From positions 1 to 22,412 of the forward strand of contig VMFK01000003.1 of NCBI GenBank assembly GCA_007375995.1: DNA of 22,412 bases, read 5' to 3'. The position numbers and the translations under genes are program-made. Below, piece after piece: positions 5,997 through 13,252 of the stretch (the first letter of the stretch is position 1; each line of letters starts with the position of its first letter). Source of the DNA: Parcubacteria group bacterium Gr01-1014_56 (GTDB taxonomy: Bacteria; Patescibacteriota; Minisyncoccia; Phycocordibacterales; SBAW01). A model generated the notes under the pieces. The model had not been told where the DNA came from, searched no databases, and worked only from the letters and a program-made list of their open reading frames with translations.

Positions 5997-6223
5997 TAAA
6001 ATTTATTGAACAGCTAAAATCTGAACGAACTCCGCACGAGCGCCGGGCGCTTGCTACGCGCGTTGCCGGTATACTAACCGCGCTTCTTTTTGTGTTTTGG
6101 GTTACAACGCTTGGGGTCAGACTCTCCGAGCAGAATATAAACCTGGCGAACCAAGAGGCAAATATGCAGAATGTAGCAGCAACACTAATAGCAATACAGG
6201 GTAGCTCAACACCTGGACAGTAA
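5993..6223 (+). CDS. Small single-pass membrane protein, unknown
   Basis: 76 residues: a charged cytoplasmic-type N-terminus (about 1-25, including SERTPHERR), one strong transmembrane helix (ILTALLFVFWVTTLGV, about 27-42) and a polar tail with a short amphipathic stretch. It overlaps the upstream gene by 4 nt (ATGA) and its stop is 2 nt before gyrA, so the three are translationally linked. I do not recognise a family. Length and layout are typical of the small anchored proteins found next to housekeeping genes in CPR genomes. Confidence 0.7.
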   Translation: MIKFIEQLKSERTPHERRALATRVAGILTALLFVFWVTTLGVRLSEQNINLANQEANMQNVAATLIAIQGSSTPGQ

Positions 6224-6225
6224 GT

Positions 6226-8721
6226 ATGGCTAATGACGATAAAAATCCGCCAGCTGGCGGACCGCAAAAAAGTACGCGGCCAGACGGAGGTAGCGGCATA
6301 GTCTCCCGCAGCATCTCAACCGAGATGCGGGAGAGCTTTATCGACTACGCGATGTCGGTCATCACCGACCGCGCGCTCCCTGATGTGCGCGACGGGCTCA
6401 AGCCCGTGCATCGCCGGATCCTCTACACCATGCATCGCTTGGGGCTCACCCCTACCGCGCGCTTTAGGAAGTCGGCGCTCGTAGTTGGCGACGTGCTCGG
6501 CAAGTACCACCCGCACGGCGACGCGAGCGTGTATGACGCGATGGTTAAAATGGCGCAGGAGTTTACTATGCGCTACCCGCTGGTCTTAGGCCAAGGGAAC
6601 TTTGGCTCGATAGATGGCGACTCCGCGGCAGCTATGCGCTACACGGAGGCCAAGATGTCCCGCATGGCTGAGCAGCTGCTCCAGGATATCGAAAAAGAAA
6701 CTATCGACTGGCGCCCCAACTACGACGGCTCGCTTAAAGAGCCGATAGTCTTGCCCGCGGTGGTGCCAAACATTTTACTTAACGGTACGCTCGGGATCGC
6801 GGTTGGTATGGCGACCAATATCCCGCCCCACAATTTAACTGAGGTCTGCGCAGCACTCACACATTTGATAGATAACAAAGACGCAACCGTGGAGGACCTG
6901 ATGCAGTTTGTTACCGGACCCGACTTCCCACTGGGGGCGGTCGCGTTTAATAAAAAGGATCTGCTCCACGCCTACACCACGGGGCGCGGCGGGGTTGTTG
7001 TGCGCGGTAATGCTGAAATTGTTGAGGACAAAAAAGGGAACTTCCAGATCGTGATCACCTCGATCCCGTACCGCGTCAACAAAGCGGACATGATCGTGCG
7101 TATCGCCGACTTAGTGCGCGACAAAAAACTCGAGGGTATCCGCGGGCTCCGCGACGAGTCGACTCGCGACATACGCGTGGTAGTTGAACTCAAAAACGGC
7201 GCACACCCGCAAAAAGTTTTGAACTATCTCTACAAGCACACGGCGCTTGAGGACACCTTCCATTTCAATATGGTGGTGTTGGTGGACGGCGTGCCGCAAA
7301 CACTCTCACTTAAAGGGATTCTCCAGGAGTTTATCAAGCACCGCCAAGACGTTGTGCGCCGCCGCACGCAGTTTGACCTGACTCAGGCACAGGCACGGGA
7401 GCATATTTTGCTCGGGCTAAAAAAGGCGCTTGACCATATCGACGAGATCATTAAGCTCATCCGTGCCTCAGCAGACGTCCCCACCGCGCATAAAAATTTG
7501 ATGGCTAAGTTTAAGTTCTCCGAGCTACAGGCGACAGCGATCCTTGAGATGCGCCTCTCAAAGCTCGCGAACCTCGAGCGCAAAAAGATCGAGGACGAAC
7601 TCAAAGAGATCCAAGCGCTTATCGAGGAGCTCACGACACTGCTTAAGTCGCAGATCAAGATGCTCGCTGTGATCAAACAAGAGACCGAAGATATTGTTAA
7701 GAAGTACGGAGATGACCGCGCAACCAAAGTGGTCAAAGGCGCTGCAGGCGTGATCAACGTTGAGGACCTGGTGCCAGACGAGGAGCAGGTGCTTGTGCTA
7801 ACTCAGGGCGGCTACGTTAAGCGCACCAACCCCGAGGAGTTTAAGCGGCAGAAGCGTGGGGGAGTCGGCGTGATCGACCTCGACACAAAAGAGGAGGACT
7901 TTGTCACAACCTTCCTCACGACCTCGACTCACAGCGACCTCCTCTTCTTTAGCGACCTGGGCAAAGCATACCAAATAAAATTCTACGAGTTCCCTGAGGC
8001 GAAGCGTTCAACCAAGGGTAAAGCGATAGTGAATTATCTTTCTATCTCTGACACAGAAAAAGTTTCCTCTGTGCTCCCGATGCGCAAAAACCAAAAAGAA
8101 GGGGAGAAGTTTTTGTACATGATCACCAAACACGGCGTTGCAAAAAAAGTTGATGCGACTGCCTTCCACGATGTACGCAGGAGCGGGCTTATTGCTATCA
8201 AACTGCAAAAGGGCGACGAACTCATTGCTGCGCTCTTGGTAGAGCGCGGCGACGAGGTGTTTCTCTCCTCCTCAAAGGGGCAGTCGATTAGATTTAAAGA
8301 AAGCGATATCCGCGCGATGGGTCGCGCTGCTGGTGGCGTGCGCGGGATGAAGTTGGCTCCCGGCGACACGATTGTCGGCGCGGACGTGATCCCGAGGGGC
8401 AGGAAAGACTTGGAGGTGCTTGTGGTGTCGCGCAACGGCTACGGCAAGACCACTTCTATTGGCGAATATAAAACACAAAAGCGCGGTGGCTCGGGTATCA
8501 AGACAGTAAAGGTGACGCCAAAAACCGGCCCACTTATCGCTGCGAGAATAGTATCTAAAGAAGAGGGGGTAGGCGAGGACGAAATAGTAGTGATCTCCAA
8601 AAAAGGCCAAGTGATCCGCACTGGCTTGGTTGAGATCCCCTCGCTCTCCCGCTCCACCCAAGGTGTCAGAGTAATGAAACTCCGCGACGGCGACGCCATC
8701 GCTTCTTTCGTTTGTCTGTAG
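6226..8721 (+). CDS. gyrA: DNA gyrase subunit A
   Basis: 831 residues. GyrA cuts and rejoins DNA in the gyrase heterotetramer that introduces negative supercoils with GyrB. The N-terminal breakage-reunion domain has VHRRILYTMHRLGL, KYHPHGDASVYD and AAMRYTEAKM with active-site Tyr139. The C-terminal beta-pinwheel carries a GyrA box, QKRGGVG (542-548), and later blade repeats (QKRGGSGIKTV, RSTQGVRVM), which argues for gyrase rather than topoisomerase IV ParC. In the quinolone-determining region the residue matching E. coli Ser83 is Ala100, while the Asp87 equivalent (Asp104) is kept. The first 25 residues are a low-complexity extension before the conserved start. It is third in the operon starting at 5364; gyrB is not in the window. 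Confidence 0.95.
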   Translation: MANDDKNPPAGGPQKSTRPDGGSGIVSRSISTEMRESFIDYAMSVITDRALPDVRDGLKPVHRRILYTMHRLGLTPTARFRKSALVVGDVLGKYHPHGDASVYDAMVKMAQEFTMRYPLVLGQGNFGSIDGDSAAAMRYTEAKMSRMAEQLLQDIEKETIDWRPNYDGSLKEPIVLPAVVPNILLNGTLGIAVGMATNIPPHNLTEVCAALTHLIDNKDATVEDLMQFVTGPDFPLGAVAFNKKDLLHAYTTGRGGVVVRGNAEIVEDKKGNFQIVITSIPYRVNKADMIVRIADLVRDKKLEGIRGLRDESTRDIRVVVELKNGAHPQKVLNYLYKHTALEDTFHFNMVVLVDGVPQTLSLKGILQEFIKHRQDVVRRRTQFDLTQAQAREHILLGLKKALDHIDEIIKLIRASADVPTAHKNLMAKFKFSELQATAILEMRLSKLANLERKKIEDELKEIQALIEELTTLLKSQIKMLAVIKQETEDIVKKYGDDRATKVVKGAAGVINVEDLVPDEEQVLVLTQGGYVKRTNPEEFKRQKRGGVGVIDLDTKEEDFVTTFLTTSTHSDLLFFSDLGKAYQIKFYEFPEAKRSTKGKAIVNYLSISDTEKVSSVLPMRKNQKEGEKFLYMITKHGVAKKVDATAFHDVRRSGLIAIKLQKGDELIAALLVERGDEVFLSSSKGQSIRFKESDIRAMGRAAGGVRGMKLAPGDTIVGADVIPRGRKDLEVLVVSRNGYGKTTSIGEYKTQKRGGSGIKTVKVTPKTGPLIAARIVSKEEGVGEDEIVVISKKGQVIRTGLVEIPSLSRSTQGVRVMKLRDGDAIASFVCL

Positions 8722-8726
8722 AAGTA

Positions 8727-8755
8727 TTGACCGAAGGGTAATGATGTGATATTGT
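8727..8755 (+). promoter_or_regulatory. Promoter of the 8788 gene
   Basis: TTGACC (8727-8732), 17-nt spacer, TATTGT (8750-8755). A leader of about 25 nt follows, with an AAGGAG Shine-Dalgarno (8774-8779) 8 nt before the ATG at 8788. Confidence 0.6.
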
Positions 8756-8787
8756 AAAAGCGGAATGTCAACCAAGGAGTGACTGAC

Positions 8788-9198
8788 ATGAAACGCAAAC
8801 CAAAGAAAGCTGTACAAAAAGGGCCAAAGTCTGCCCGCCGCAAGAAGAAGTCTGCAAAAGGAAGGAGGGCGCGTCGCCCCGCTTTCATTCGTAGCAGGGG
8901 TGGTACTGAATACCGTCCAGGCGAGGACGGGAACTACTACAGCCCTAGCGGCATTCTTCTCGCCGCTGTGGTCTTGAATGCGATCCTCAGCGGAGAATCA
9001 CACGCTAGCTACACACCGTGCAAGAGCGACGGCTCGACCTTCAATTCCGGCGATGAAACTAGTTCTTCGCAGCAGCATGACACAAGTCCTTCCTCGTCCG
9101 ACGATTCCTATAGCTCAAGCGACTCTGGCAGCGATTCGTCAAGTGGCGACTCCGGCGGCGGCGACTCCGGTGGAGGCGGTGGGGGCGGAGGCGACTAG
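8788..9198 (+). CDS. Basic-head, one-helix, Ser/Asp/Gly-tail protein, unknown
   Basis: 136 residues in three blocks. Residues 1-38 are extremely basic (MKRKPKKAVQKGPKSARRKK and on to RRARR). Residues 54-69 (SGILLAAVVLNAILSG) are hydrophobic and could form one membrane helix. Residues 80-136 are low complexity, Ser/Asp then Gly/Asp, ending in eight glycines and an aspartate. The layout suggests a protein anchored by its positive inside with an extended acidic, flexible outside, or a polyampholyte that binds nucleic acid. I do not recognise a family. The GTG at 8779 is in frame but lies within the Shine-Dalgarno, so the ATG at 8788 is preferred. It is a single-gene unit with its own promoter and a strong terminator. 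Confidence 0.65.
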   Translation: MKRKPKKAVQKGPKSARRKKKSAKGRRARRPAFIRSRGGTEYRPGEDGNYYSPSGILLAAVVLNAILSGESHASYTPCKSDGSTFNSGDETSSSQQHDTSPSSSDDSYSSSDSGSDSSSGDSGGGDSGGGGGGGGD

Positions 9199-9218
9199 TT
9201 TCAACACGCACTATTTAA

Positions 9219-9250
9219 GCCCGCGGCCACAAACCGCGGGCGTTTTCTTT
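9219..9250 (+). terminator. Rho-independent terminator after the 8788 gene
   Basis: Perfect 8-bp stem GCCCGCGG (9219-9226) with CCGCGGGC (9234-9241), 7-nt loop, then GTTTTCTTT. Confidence 0.9.
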
Positions 9251-9254
9251 AAAA

Positions 9255-9275
9255 TCCCGAGGTCGAACCTCGGGA
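9255..9275. repeat. Hairpin with AGGTCGAACCT core, copy B
   Basis: Perfect 8-bp stem TCCCGAGG / CCTCGGGA around TCGAA, followed on plus by GGTTTGATTTTTT. It shares its loop and inner stem with the hairpin at 5296-5316; the outer stem pairs differ but stay complementary. It may also act as a second terminator. Confidence 0.5.
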
Positions 9276-9314
9276 GGTTTGATTTTTTGTGTAATAATAA
9301 GGGGTGTATATCGT

Positions 9315-9320
9315 CATAAT
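9315..9320 (+). promoter_or_regulatory. -10 box of the 9327 gene
   Basis: CATAAT ends 6 nt before the ATG at 9327, the spacing seen at the other leaderless-type genes here. No good -35 is visible. Confidence 0.4.
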
Positions 9321-9326
9321 ACTTAT

Positions 9327-9689
9327 ATGAATAACAAAATTTTAATTGTTGCAGGGCTTGTCGTGCTCGTAGGGGTTGGTGCTTTTGCTTATCAAAATCA
9401 AACAGGAACTCCCGCTGCGGTACTCCAGGCTGGAGAAGTCGTGATGACTGGTACTCTTGTATGCCTCCCGCACAAAGGGGACGGTCCGCAGACTATGGAA
9501 TGCGCTTACGGCCTCCAAACAGCCGATGGCAAATATTACTCGCTGCTTCATTTGTGGGACAAAGCGCCTGATTTAAACACCACACAAGTTAAAGCTGAGA
9601 TTGTAGGAGTGCTCTCAGCCCCTACTGCAACTGAACAGTATGACATCGCGGGTGCTATAGAGGTGAGCTCCGGCAAAGAGATACAATAA
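9327..9689 (+). CDS. Small membrane-anchored or secreted protein, unknown
   Basis: 120 residues. The N-terminus MNNKILIVAGLVVLVGVGAF is an uncleaved anchor or signal peptide. The exported part (about 35-115) looks like a small beta-rich domain: VVMTGTLVCLPHK, ECAYGLQTADGKYYSLLHL, then VKAEIVGVLSAP. The two cysteines (in LVCLP and MECAYG) could pair. Similar short proteins with a CLPHK...TMECAYGL pattern occur in CPR genomes by my recollection, without known function. The start at 9327 is chosen over an in-frame upstream ATG at 9279 because the -10 box lies between them. It precedes the DUF1653 gene by 4 nt, so the two form an operon. Confidence 0.65.
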   Translation: MNNKILIVAGLVVLVGVGAFAYQNQTGTPAAVLQAGEVVMTGTLVCLPHKGDGPQTMECAYGLQTADGKYYSLLHLWDKAPDLNTTQVKAEIVGVLSAPTATEQYDIAGAIEVSSGKEIQ

Positions 9690-9693
9690 ACTT

Positions 9694-9945
9694 ATGAGCA
9701 AAGGGGACCCTGTACCGCCGGTTCCCATAGATGCCCCCAAAGCGGGTGAGATGTACAAGCACTACAAAGGCGACCAGTATAAGGTCGTGTTGCTTGCAGA
9801 ACACTCAAACGATAATGAGTGGATGGTGGTCTACGAGCCGATGTACCCCGAGCCCGACGCGCCGTTTTTTACCAGGCCGCTTCGGGAGTGGAGAGAGGTT
9901 GTTGAATGGCATGGAGAGAAGGTGGAGCGATTTGTAAAAGTTTAG
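9694..9945 (+). CDS. DUF1653 family protein
   Basis: 83 residues that follow the DUF1653 pattern almost throughout: GEMYKHYKGDQYKVVLLAEH (18-37), WMVVYEPMY, APFFTRPLREW and a C-terminal VERFVKV. The family is a small single-domain beta protein found across bacteria with no established reaction. It starts 4 nt after the stop of the 9327 gene, so they are co-transcribed. No Shine-Dalgarno is obvious. The eleven or so proline-rich residues at the N-terminus lie outside the domain. Confidence 0.85.
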   Translation: MSKGDPVPPVPIDAPKAGEMYKHYKGDQYKVVLLAEHSNDNEWMVVYEPMYPEPDAPFFTRPLREWREVVEWHGEKVERFVKV

Positions 9946-9954
9946 TTAAAAAAT

Positions 9955-9984
9955 TTGACAGGCTAGCGCTCTATAGCCTAAGGT
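9955..9984 (+). promoter_or_regulatory. Promoter of the 10034 gene with an overlapping inverted repeat
   Basis: Consensus TTGACA (9955-9960), 18-nt spacer, TAAGGT (9979-9984). The spacer is itself an inverted repeat, GGCTA...TAGCC (9961-9978), placed where a repressor could block polymerase. A leader of about 45 nt follows, with GAGGAGG at 10022-10028. Confidence 0.45.
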
Positions 9985-10033
9985 GTATAAGGCAACCTAA
10001 GTTCCCGCAACCCTGAATTACGAGGAGGCTGTG

Positions 10034-10432
10034 ATGATCAGACGATTCATTTCCTTTTTTCTCACGTGCATAGTGGTTTCTCTGCCGGCGATAGCAGCAG
10101 AAGACAAACCGCACCACCCGCCCCAGGATATGAAACTCCACGCGGAGTTCTACTCCAATTGGAAGAAAGCTGATGGCGACAGTTGTTGTAACAACGCCGA
10201 TTGCTACCCAACCAAGGCTCGTTTCAATGAGCAAAGCGGTTTATGGGAGGCCTTGCGTCGTGAGGACAAAAGGTGGATCAGGATCCCAAGGGCGGTGTAC
10301 GACAACACCGACCCTAACCGACCCGACTCTCCCGACGGCAGAGCGCACCTCTGCGCTCCAAACCCTAAAGATATGGGAAGGGATAATAGGGATGTGAACG
10401 TCTACTGTTTTAGAGTGGGCTTAGGCATATGA
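10034..10432 (+). CDS. Secreted Cys-rich protein resembling an alphaproteobacterial family
   Basis: 132 residues. A Sec signal peptide (MIRRFISFFLTCIVVSLPAIA, likely cut after AIA at about residue 21) precedes a small exported domain: HHPPQDMKLHAEFYSNWKK, then DSCCNNADCYPT, a WIRIPRAVY strand, SPDGRAHLCAP and a terminal VYCFRVG. The five mature-domain cysteines suggest disulfides. I recall hypothetical proteins of this pattern (CCN.xDCYPT ... NPDGR.H.CAP ... CF) from Rhizobiales and other alphaproteobacteria; this is memory, not a search. A very strong Shine-Dalgarno lies 5 nt before the ATG at 10034, and a GTG at 10031 is less likely. It is a single-gene unit ended by a terminator at 10453. 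Function unknown. Confidence 0.75.
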   Translation: MIRRFISFFLTCIVVSLPAIAAEDKPHHPPQDMKLHAEFYSNWKKADGDSCCNNADCYPTKARFNEQSGLWEALRREDKRWIRIPRAVYDNTDPNRPDSPDGRAHLCAPNPKDMGRDNRDVNVYCFRVGLGI

Positions 10433-10452
10433 GTGTTTTGCGGTTGTGTTTA

Positions 10453-10482
10453 GAGCGTCCTTCACGGGGCGCTCGTTTTTTT
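10453..10482 (+). terminator. Rho-independent terminator after the 10034 gene
   Basis: 8-bp stem GAGCGTCC (10453-10460) with GGGCGCTC (10467-10474), one G-T pair, 6-nt loop, then GTTTTTTT. It lies inside the 5' extension of the next reading frame and so rules out that frame's upstream start at 10429. Confidence 0.85.
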
Positions 10483-10484
10483 GA

Positions 10485-10493
10485 TGCTACACT
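10485..10493 (+). promoter_or_regulatory. Extended -10 promoter of the methyltransferase gene
   Basis: TGCTACACT ends 7 nt before the ATG at 10501. It decides the start codon together with the terminator upstream. Confidence 0.5.
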
Positions 10494-10500
10494 ACTAGTG

Positions 10501-11043
10501 ATGGAAGGGGGTTTTTTGAATCCTGGAGCAACACTCAAGTTGGCGGGGGTCGACGAAGGTATGCGCGTAGCCGACATCGGAGCTGGCGCAGGCTTCTTTG
10601 CGCGTGCTGCAGGTAGGCTTGTCGGCGAGGGCGGGGTGGTGTGGGCTGTCGACCTTAACCGCGAGCTCCTTTCGCGTATCAAAAATTTTGGCGAGGCTGA
10701 AGGACTCCACAACATAGAGGTGCTTCATGGCGACGCCGAGGTTGCGGGCGGCACAAACCTACCGAGCGACAGTTTTGACTTCGCAATTGCGGCAAACCTG
10801 CTCTTTAGTGTCGAGCACAAGGGCGAGTGCGTTGCTGAGGTCCGCCGTATTCTTAAAAAAACCGGCCGCGCGCTTTTTGTCGACTGGCAAGACTCCTTTG
10901 GCGGTCTTGGCCCCCATGCCGACCACGTGCTCACGCTTGAGGCAGGGCAAAAACTTCTCGAGCAGCACGGGCTTAGCGTGCTCGGGCGGGTGCCCGCAGG
11001 TGCATACCATTGGGGATTGGTCGTTCGCAAAAAGTCCGCGTAA
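10501..11043 (+). CDS. Class I SAM-dependent methyltransferase
   Basis: 180 residues with the Rossmann-type methyltransferase core: motif I VADIGAGAGFF (23-33) for S-adenosylmethionine binding, motif II VVWAVDLNRELL (45-56) with the acidic residue that usually holds the ribose, NIEVLHGDAE, FDFAIAANLLFSVEHK and a KKTGRALFVDWQDS post-motif. The substrate cannot be told; it most resembles Methyltransf_11/31-type enzymes. The frame is open from 10429, but a terminator (10453-10482) and a -10 box (10485-10493) fall in that extension, so the ATG at 10501 is the start and the message is leaderless. The solute-binding protein begins 22 nt after the stop and is probably co-transcribed. Confidence 0.85.
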   Translation: MEGGFLNPGATLKLAGVDEGMRVADIGAGAGFFARAAGRLVGEGGVVWAVDLNRELLSRIKNFGEAEGLHNIEVLHGDAEVAGGTNLPSDSFDFAIAANLLFSVEHKGECVAEVRRILKKTGRALFVDWQDSFGGLGPHADHVLTLEAGQKLLEQHGLSVLGRVPAGAYHWGLVVRKKSA

Positions 11044-11065
11044 AGTGCATTATTAAAGAAAGTAC

Positions 11066-12364
11066 ATGTCCACATTCCAGATAGTGGTCCTTGGCATATT
11101 TTCATCCCTTATCCTGATCGGGATCGGCGTCTTTGCCGCGTTTGGCGGAGTCTTTAGTAGCGGCGGCGTGGGAGCAGTAACTATCTGGGGCACGGTAGAC
11201 CAGCAAATTGTCGGGGGCGTGATAGACGCGCTTGAGTCTGAGGATAAATCGTTCGAGGCTGTTACATATGTCAAAAAAGACCCGCTTACGTACAGTGCCG
11301 ACCTGGTTAACGCAATGGCGAGTGGCTCGGGCCCCGACCTCTTTTTAGTTGCAGGCGACGAGCTCTACTCGTTCTCCGACAAAGTGCTGACGATCCCCTA
11401 CAGTGTGATCCCGCAGGGGAGCTTCTTAGCCTCGTTTGTGGACGAAGGGCAGCTCTTCCTCACCCGTGAGGGGGCGCTTGCGCTCCCGTTTACGATCGAC
11501 CCGCTTGTCATGTATTGGAACCGCGACCTCCTTGCGGGAGCTGGAGTCGCCTCGCCGCCCCAGTTTTGGAACGACTTCTTTACGCTCGCACCCAAGATCA
11601 CCTCGCTTGATGCGCGCTCCAACGTAAAGAAGAGCGCGGTCGCGCTCGGCGAGTGGCGCAATATCCCCACTGCTAAGGCGATGCTCTCGACACTCTTTAT
11701 GCAGGCGGGAGACTACATCGTGGGGCAAGACAACGTAGGCAACACCGCAATTATTTTTGGCACAACGCCCGAGGGTGCTACCACCAACCCGGCAGAGTCG
11801 GCACTACGCTTTTATACCGAATTTGCAAACCCCACCAAGAGCGGCTACTCGTGGAACCGCTCGCTCCCTCTTGCCCCGGACATGTTCGTGGCCGGAGACC
11901 TCGCTGTCTACTTTGGATTTGCGAGCGAGTACGGCGAGATCACCAAGCGCAACCCTAACCTCAGGTTTTCAGTTGCGACACTTCCACAGATCGAGGGCAA
12001 CTCAACGCGCATCGCCTACGGCAACATCGTGGGGCTCGCAATAGCGCGCTCAGCCAAGAACGTCCAAGGTGCACTCGCTATCGCACAAAAACTTTCAAGC
12101 AAGAGTGCCGTCGCGCTTATCTCCGGCGCGCTTTCGCTCCCGCCGGTTCGGCGCGACGTGTCGCTCGACACTAACGCAAACGCAGCGGCAGGGGTTTTTG
12201 CGCAGTCTGCGCTTATCGCGCGTGGGTGGCTCGACCCGAGTAGGGCGGGGAGCGATGAGGTATTTAAGAACATGATAGAATCGGTCGTAAGCGGGAAGAG
12301 CACCCCCGCAACAGCGGTCGCCGAGGGCACACAAGCCTTGGAGCAACTCCTGCCAAGACGATAG
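11066..12364 (+). CDS. Membrane-anchored family 1 extracellular solute-binding protein
   Basis: 432 residues. One N-terminal helix (about 5-30, VVLGIFSSLILIGIGVFAAF) anchors it; there is no lipobox cysteine. The rest follows the sugar-type ABC solute-binding fold: VTIWGTVDQQIVGGVIDALE, NAMASGSGPDLFLVAGDELY, LALPFTIDPLVMYWNRDLLAGAG (typical of the ligand-cleft strand), then AVYFGFASEYGEITKRNPNL and a helical C-terminal lobe. No ABC permease or ATPase is nearby. Instead four T4SS-pilin-like genes follow directly, the first 12 nt later. The context suggests that it works with those small membrane proteins, perhaps as a surface-exposed binding or adhesion component, rather than in ordinary import. 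That is inference. Confidence 0.82.
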   Translation: MSTFQIVVLGIFSSLILIGIGVFAAFGGVFSSGGVGAVTIWGTVDQQIVGGVIDALESEDKSFEAVTYVKKDPLTYSADLVNAMASGSGPDLFLVAGDELYSFSDKVLTIPYSVIPQGSFLASFVDEGQLFLTREGALALPFTIDPLVMYWNRDLLAGAGVASPPQFWNDFFTLAPKITSLDARSNVKKSAVALGEWRNIPTAKAMLSTLFMQAGDYIVGQDNVGNTAIIFGTTPEGATTNPAESALRFYTEFANPTKSGYSWNRSLPLAPDMFVAGDLAVYFGFASEYGEITKRNPNLRFSVATLPQIEGNSTRIAYGNIVGLAIARSAKNVQGALAIAQKLSSKSAVALISGALSLPPVRRDVSLDTNANAAAGVFAQSALIARGWLDPSRAGSDEVFKNMIESVVSGKSTPATAVAEGTQALEQLLPRR

Positions 12365-12376
12365 AGTGTCTTTAGT

Positions 12377-12844
12377 ATGATAAAAAATATTTTAAAATAT
12401 AGAGAAGTGTTTGTTACCCTAGCAGTATTTGCGGTTTTTTTACTACCAGTGGTGGTAGCAGCTCAAAATCCAGGCACGTTACCTGGCTCAAACCAGGGAA
12501 CACTTCCCGGAAGTAACCCAGGCGTTGCTGTACCTACCGCACAAAGCTCTCACGTACTCCAAAACCCACTTGCAGGCGGGGTCAACAGTGTGTGCGGGCT
12601 TGTGATCGCGCTCTTAAGAGCTGTCACCATTATAGGCATCCCGATTGCCGTCCTCTTTATTGTCTGGGCGGGCTTTAAGTTTGTTCTAGCACAAGGGAGC
12701 GGCACTAAGATCAAAGAAGCGCGAGACAACCTTGTCGCGGTGCTTATAGGCATCGCGATCTTTGTAGGTGCCTCGCTTATCGCAAACGTGATAGTAAACA
12801 CACTCCAAGACCTCGGCGTTCGGGGCATAAACTCCTGCACCTAA
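12377..12844 (+). CDS. T4SS-pilin-like protein 1 (TrbC/VirB2 type), exported
   Basis: 155 residues. Signal peptide MIKNILKYREVFVTLAVFAV... with a likely cut after VVVAA (about residue 29). A short exported linker contains a tandem repeat (GTLPGSN twice, about 33-46). Two hydrophobic helices follow, about 74-95 (VIALLRAVTIIGIPIAVLFIVW) and 117-138 (NLVAVLIGIAIFVGASLIANVI), separated by a short charged loop (AQGSGTKIKEARDN). This two-helix plan is that of VirB2/TrbC pilins and the CPR-wide T4SS_pilin family. It starts 12 nt after the solute-binding protein and is followed 2 nt later by the next paralogue, so they form one operon. Confidence 0.75.
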   Translation: MIKNILKYREVFVTLAVFAVFLLPVVVAAQNPGTLPGSNQGTLPGSNPGVAVPTAQSSHVLQNPLAGGVNSVCGLVIALLRAVTIIGIPIAVLFIVWAGFKFVLAQGSGTKIKEARDNLVAVLIGIAIFVGASLIANVIVNTLQDLGVRGINSCT

Positions 12845-12846
12845 TA

Positions 12847-13182
12847 ATGCTTTCGCGCTCCTCAAGCTTGGGTGATGTGGTCGGCTACGTGATAGGGATT
12901 ATTGATATGGTTATCCCGGTCTTGGTTGCGCTTGCGCTGGTGCTGATCCTCTACTCAAGCGTGCGCTACGTAATTAAAGCGCAAGAGAGCCACGGCAAGG
13001 GGGCCGAGCGCGAAGCGATCATGTGGGGGCTTATCGCACTGTTTGTGATCGTCTCAGTGTGGGGGATACTGAGGCTCATGTGCTCAACATTATTTGATAA
13101 CACGTCTTGTAGAGCGGGGAGCCACCCAGTTTTAGGTGCTCTAGACTCACCGCTTATAGCCGGGATCCCGCCTCGGCGGTGA
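12847..13182 (+). CDS. T4SS-pilin-like protein 2
   Basis: 111 residues with two hydrophobic helices: about 11-39 (VVGYVIGIIDMVIPVLVALALVLILYSSV) and about 59-79 (IMWGLIALFVIVSVWGILRLM). They are joined by a charged loop RYVIKAQESHGKGAERE. The WGLIALFV.VSVWGI block is nearly identical in paralogue 3. Unlike paralogues 1 and 3 there is no separate cleavable signal peptide. A short C-terminal tail holds two cysteines (STLFDNTSCRAG and the preceding MCS). It starts 2 nt after the previous stop. Confidence 0.75.
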   Translation: MLSRSSSLGDVVGYVIGIIDMVIPVLVALALVLILYSSVRYVIKAQESHGKGAEREAIMWGLIALFVIVSVWGILRLMCSTLFDNTSCRAGSHPVLGALDSPLIAGIPPRR

Positions 13183-13252
13183 TATCCACACACGAGCCTT
13201 GTGGACGCGAGCACGCCTGCTACAGTGAACCTATAGAAATTTAATACGTATT

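Noticed and set aside
10429..10500. Upstream start (10429) for the methyltransferase giving 24 extra residues
   Set aside because: A rho-independent terminator and a -10 box lie within the extension, and the conserved domain begins after the ATG at 10501.
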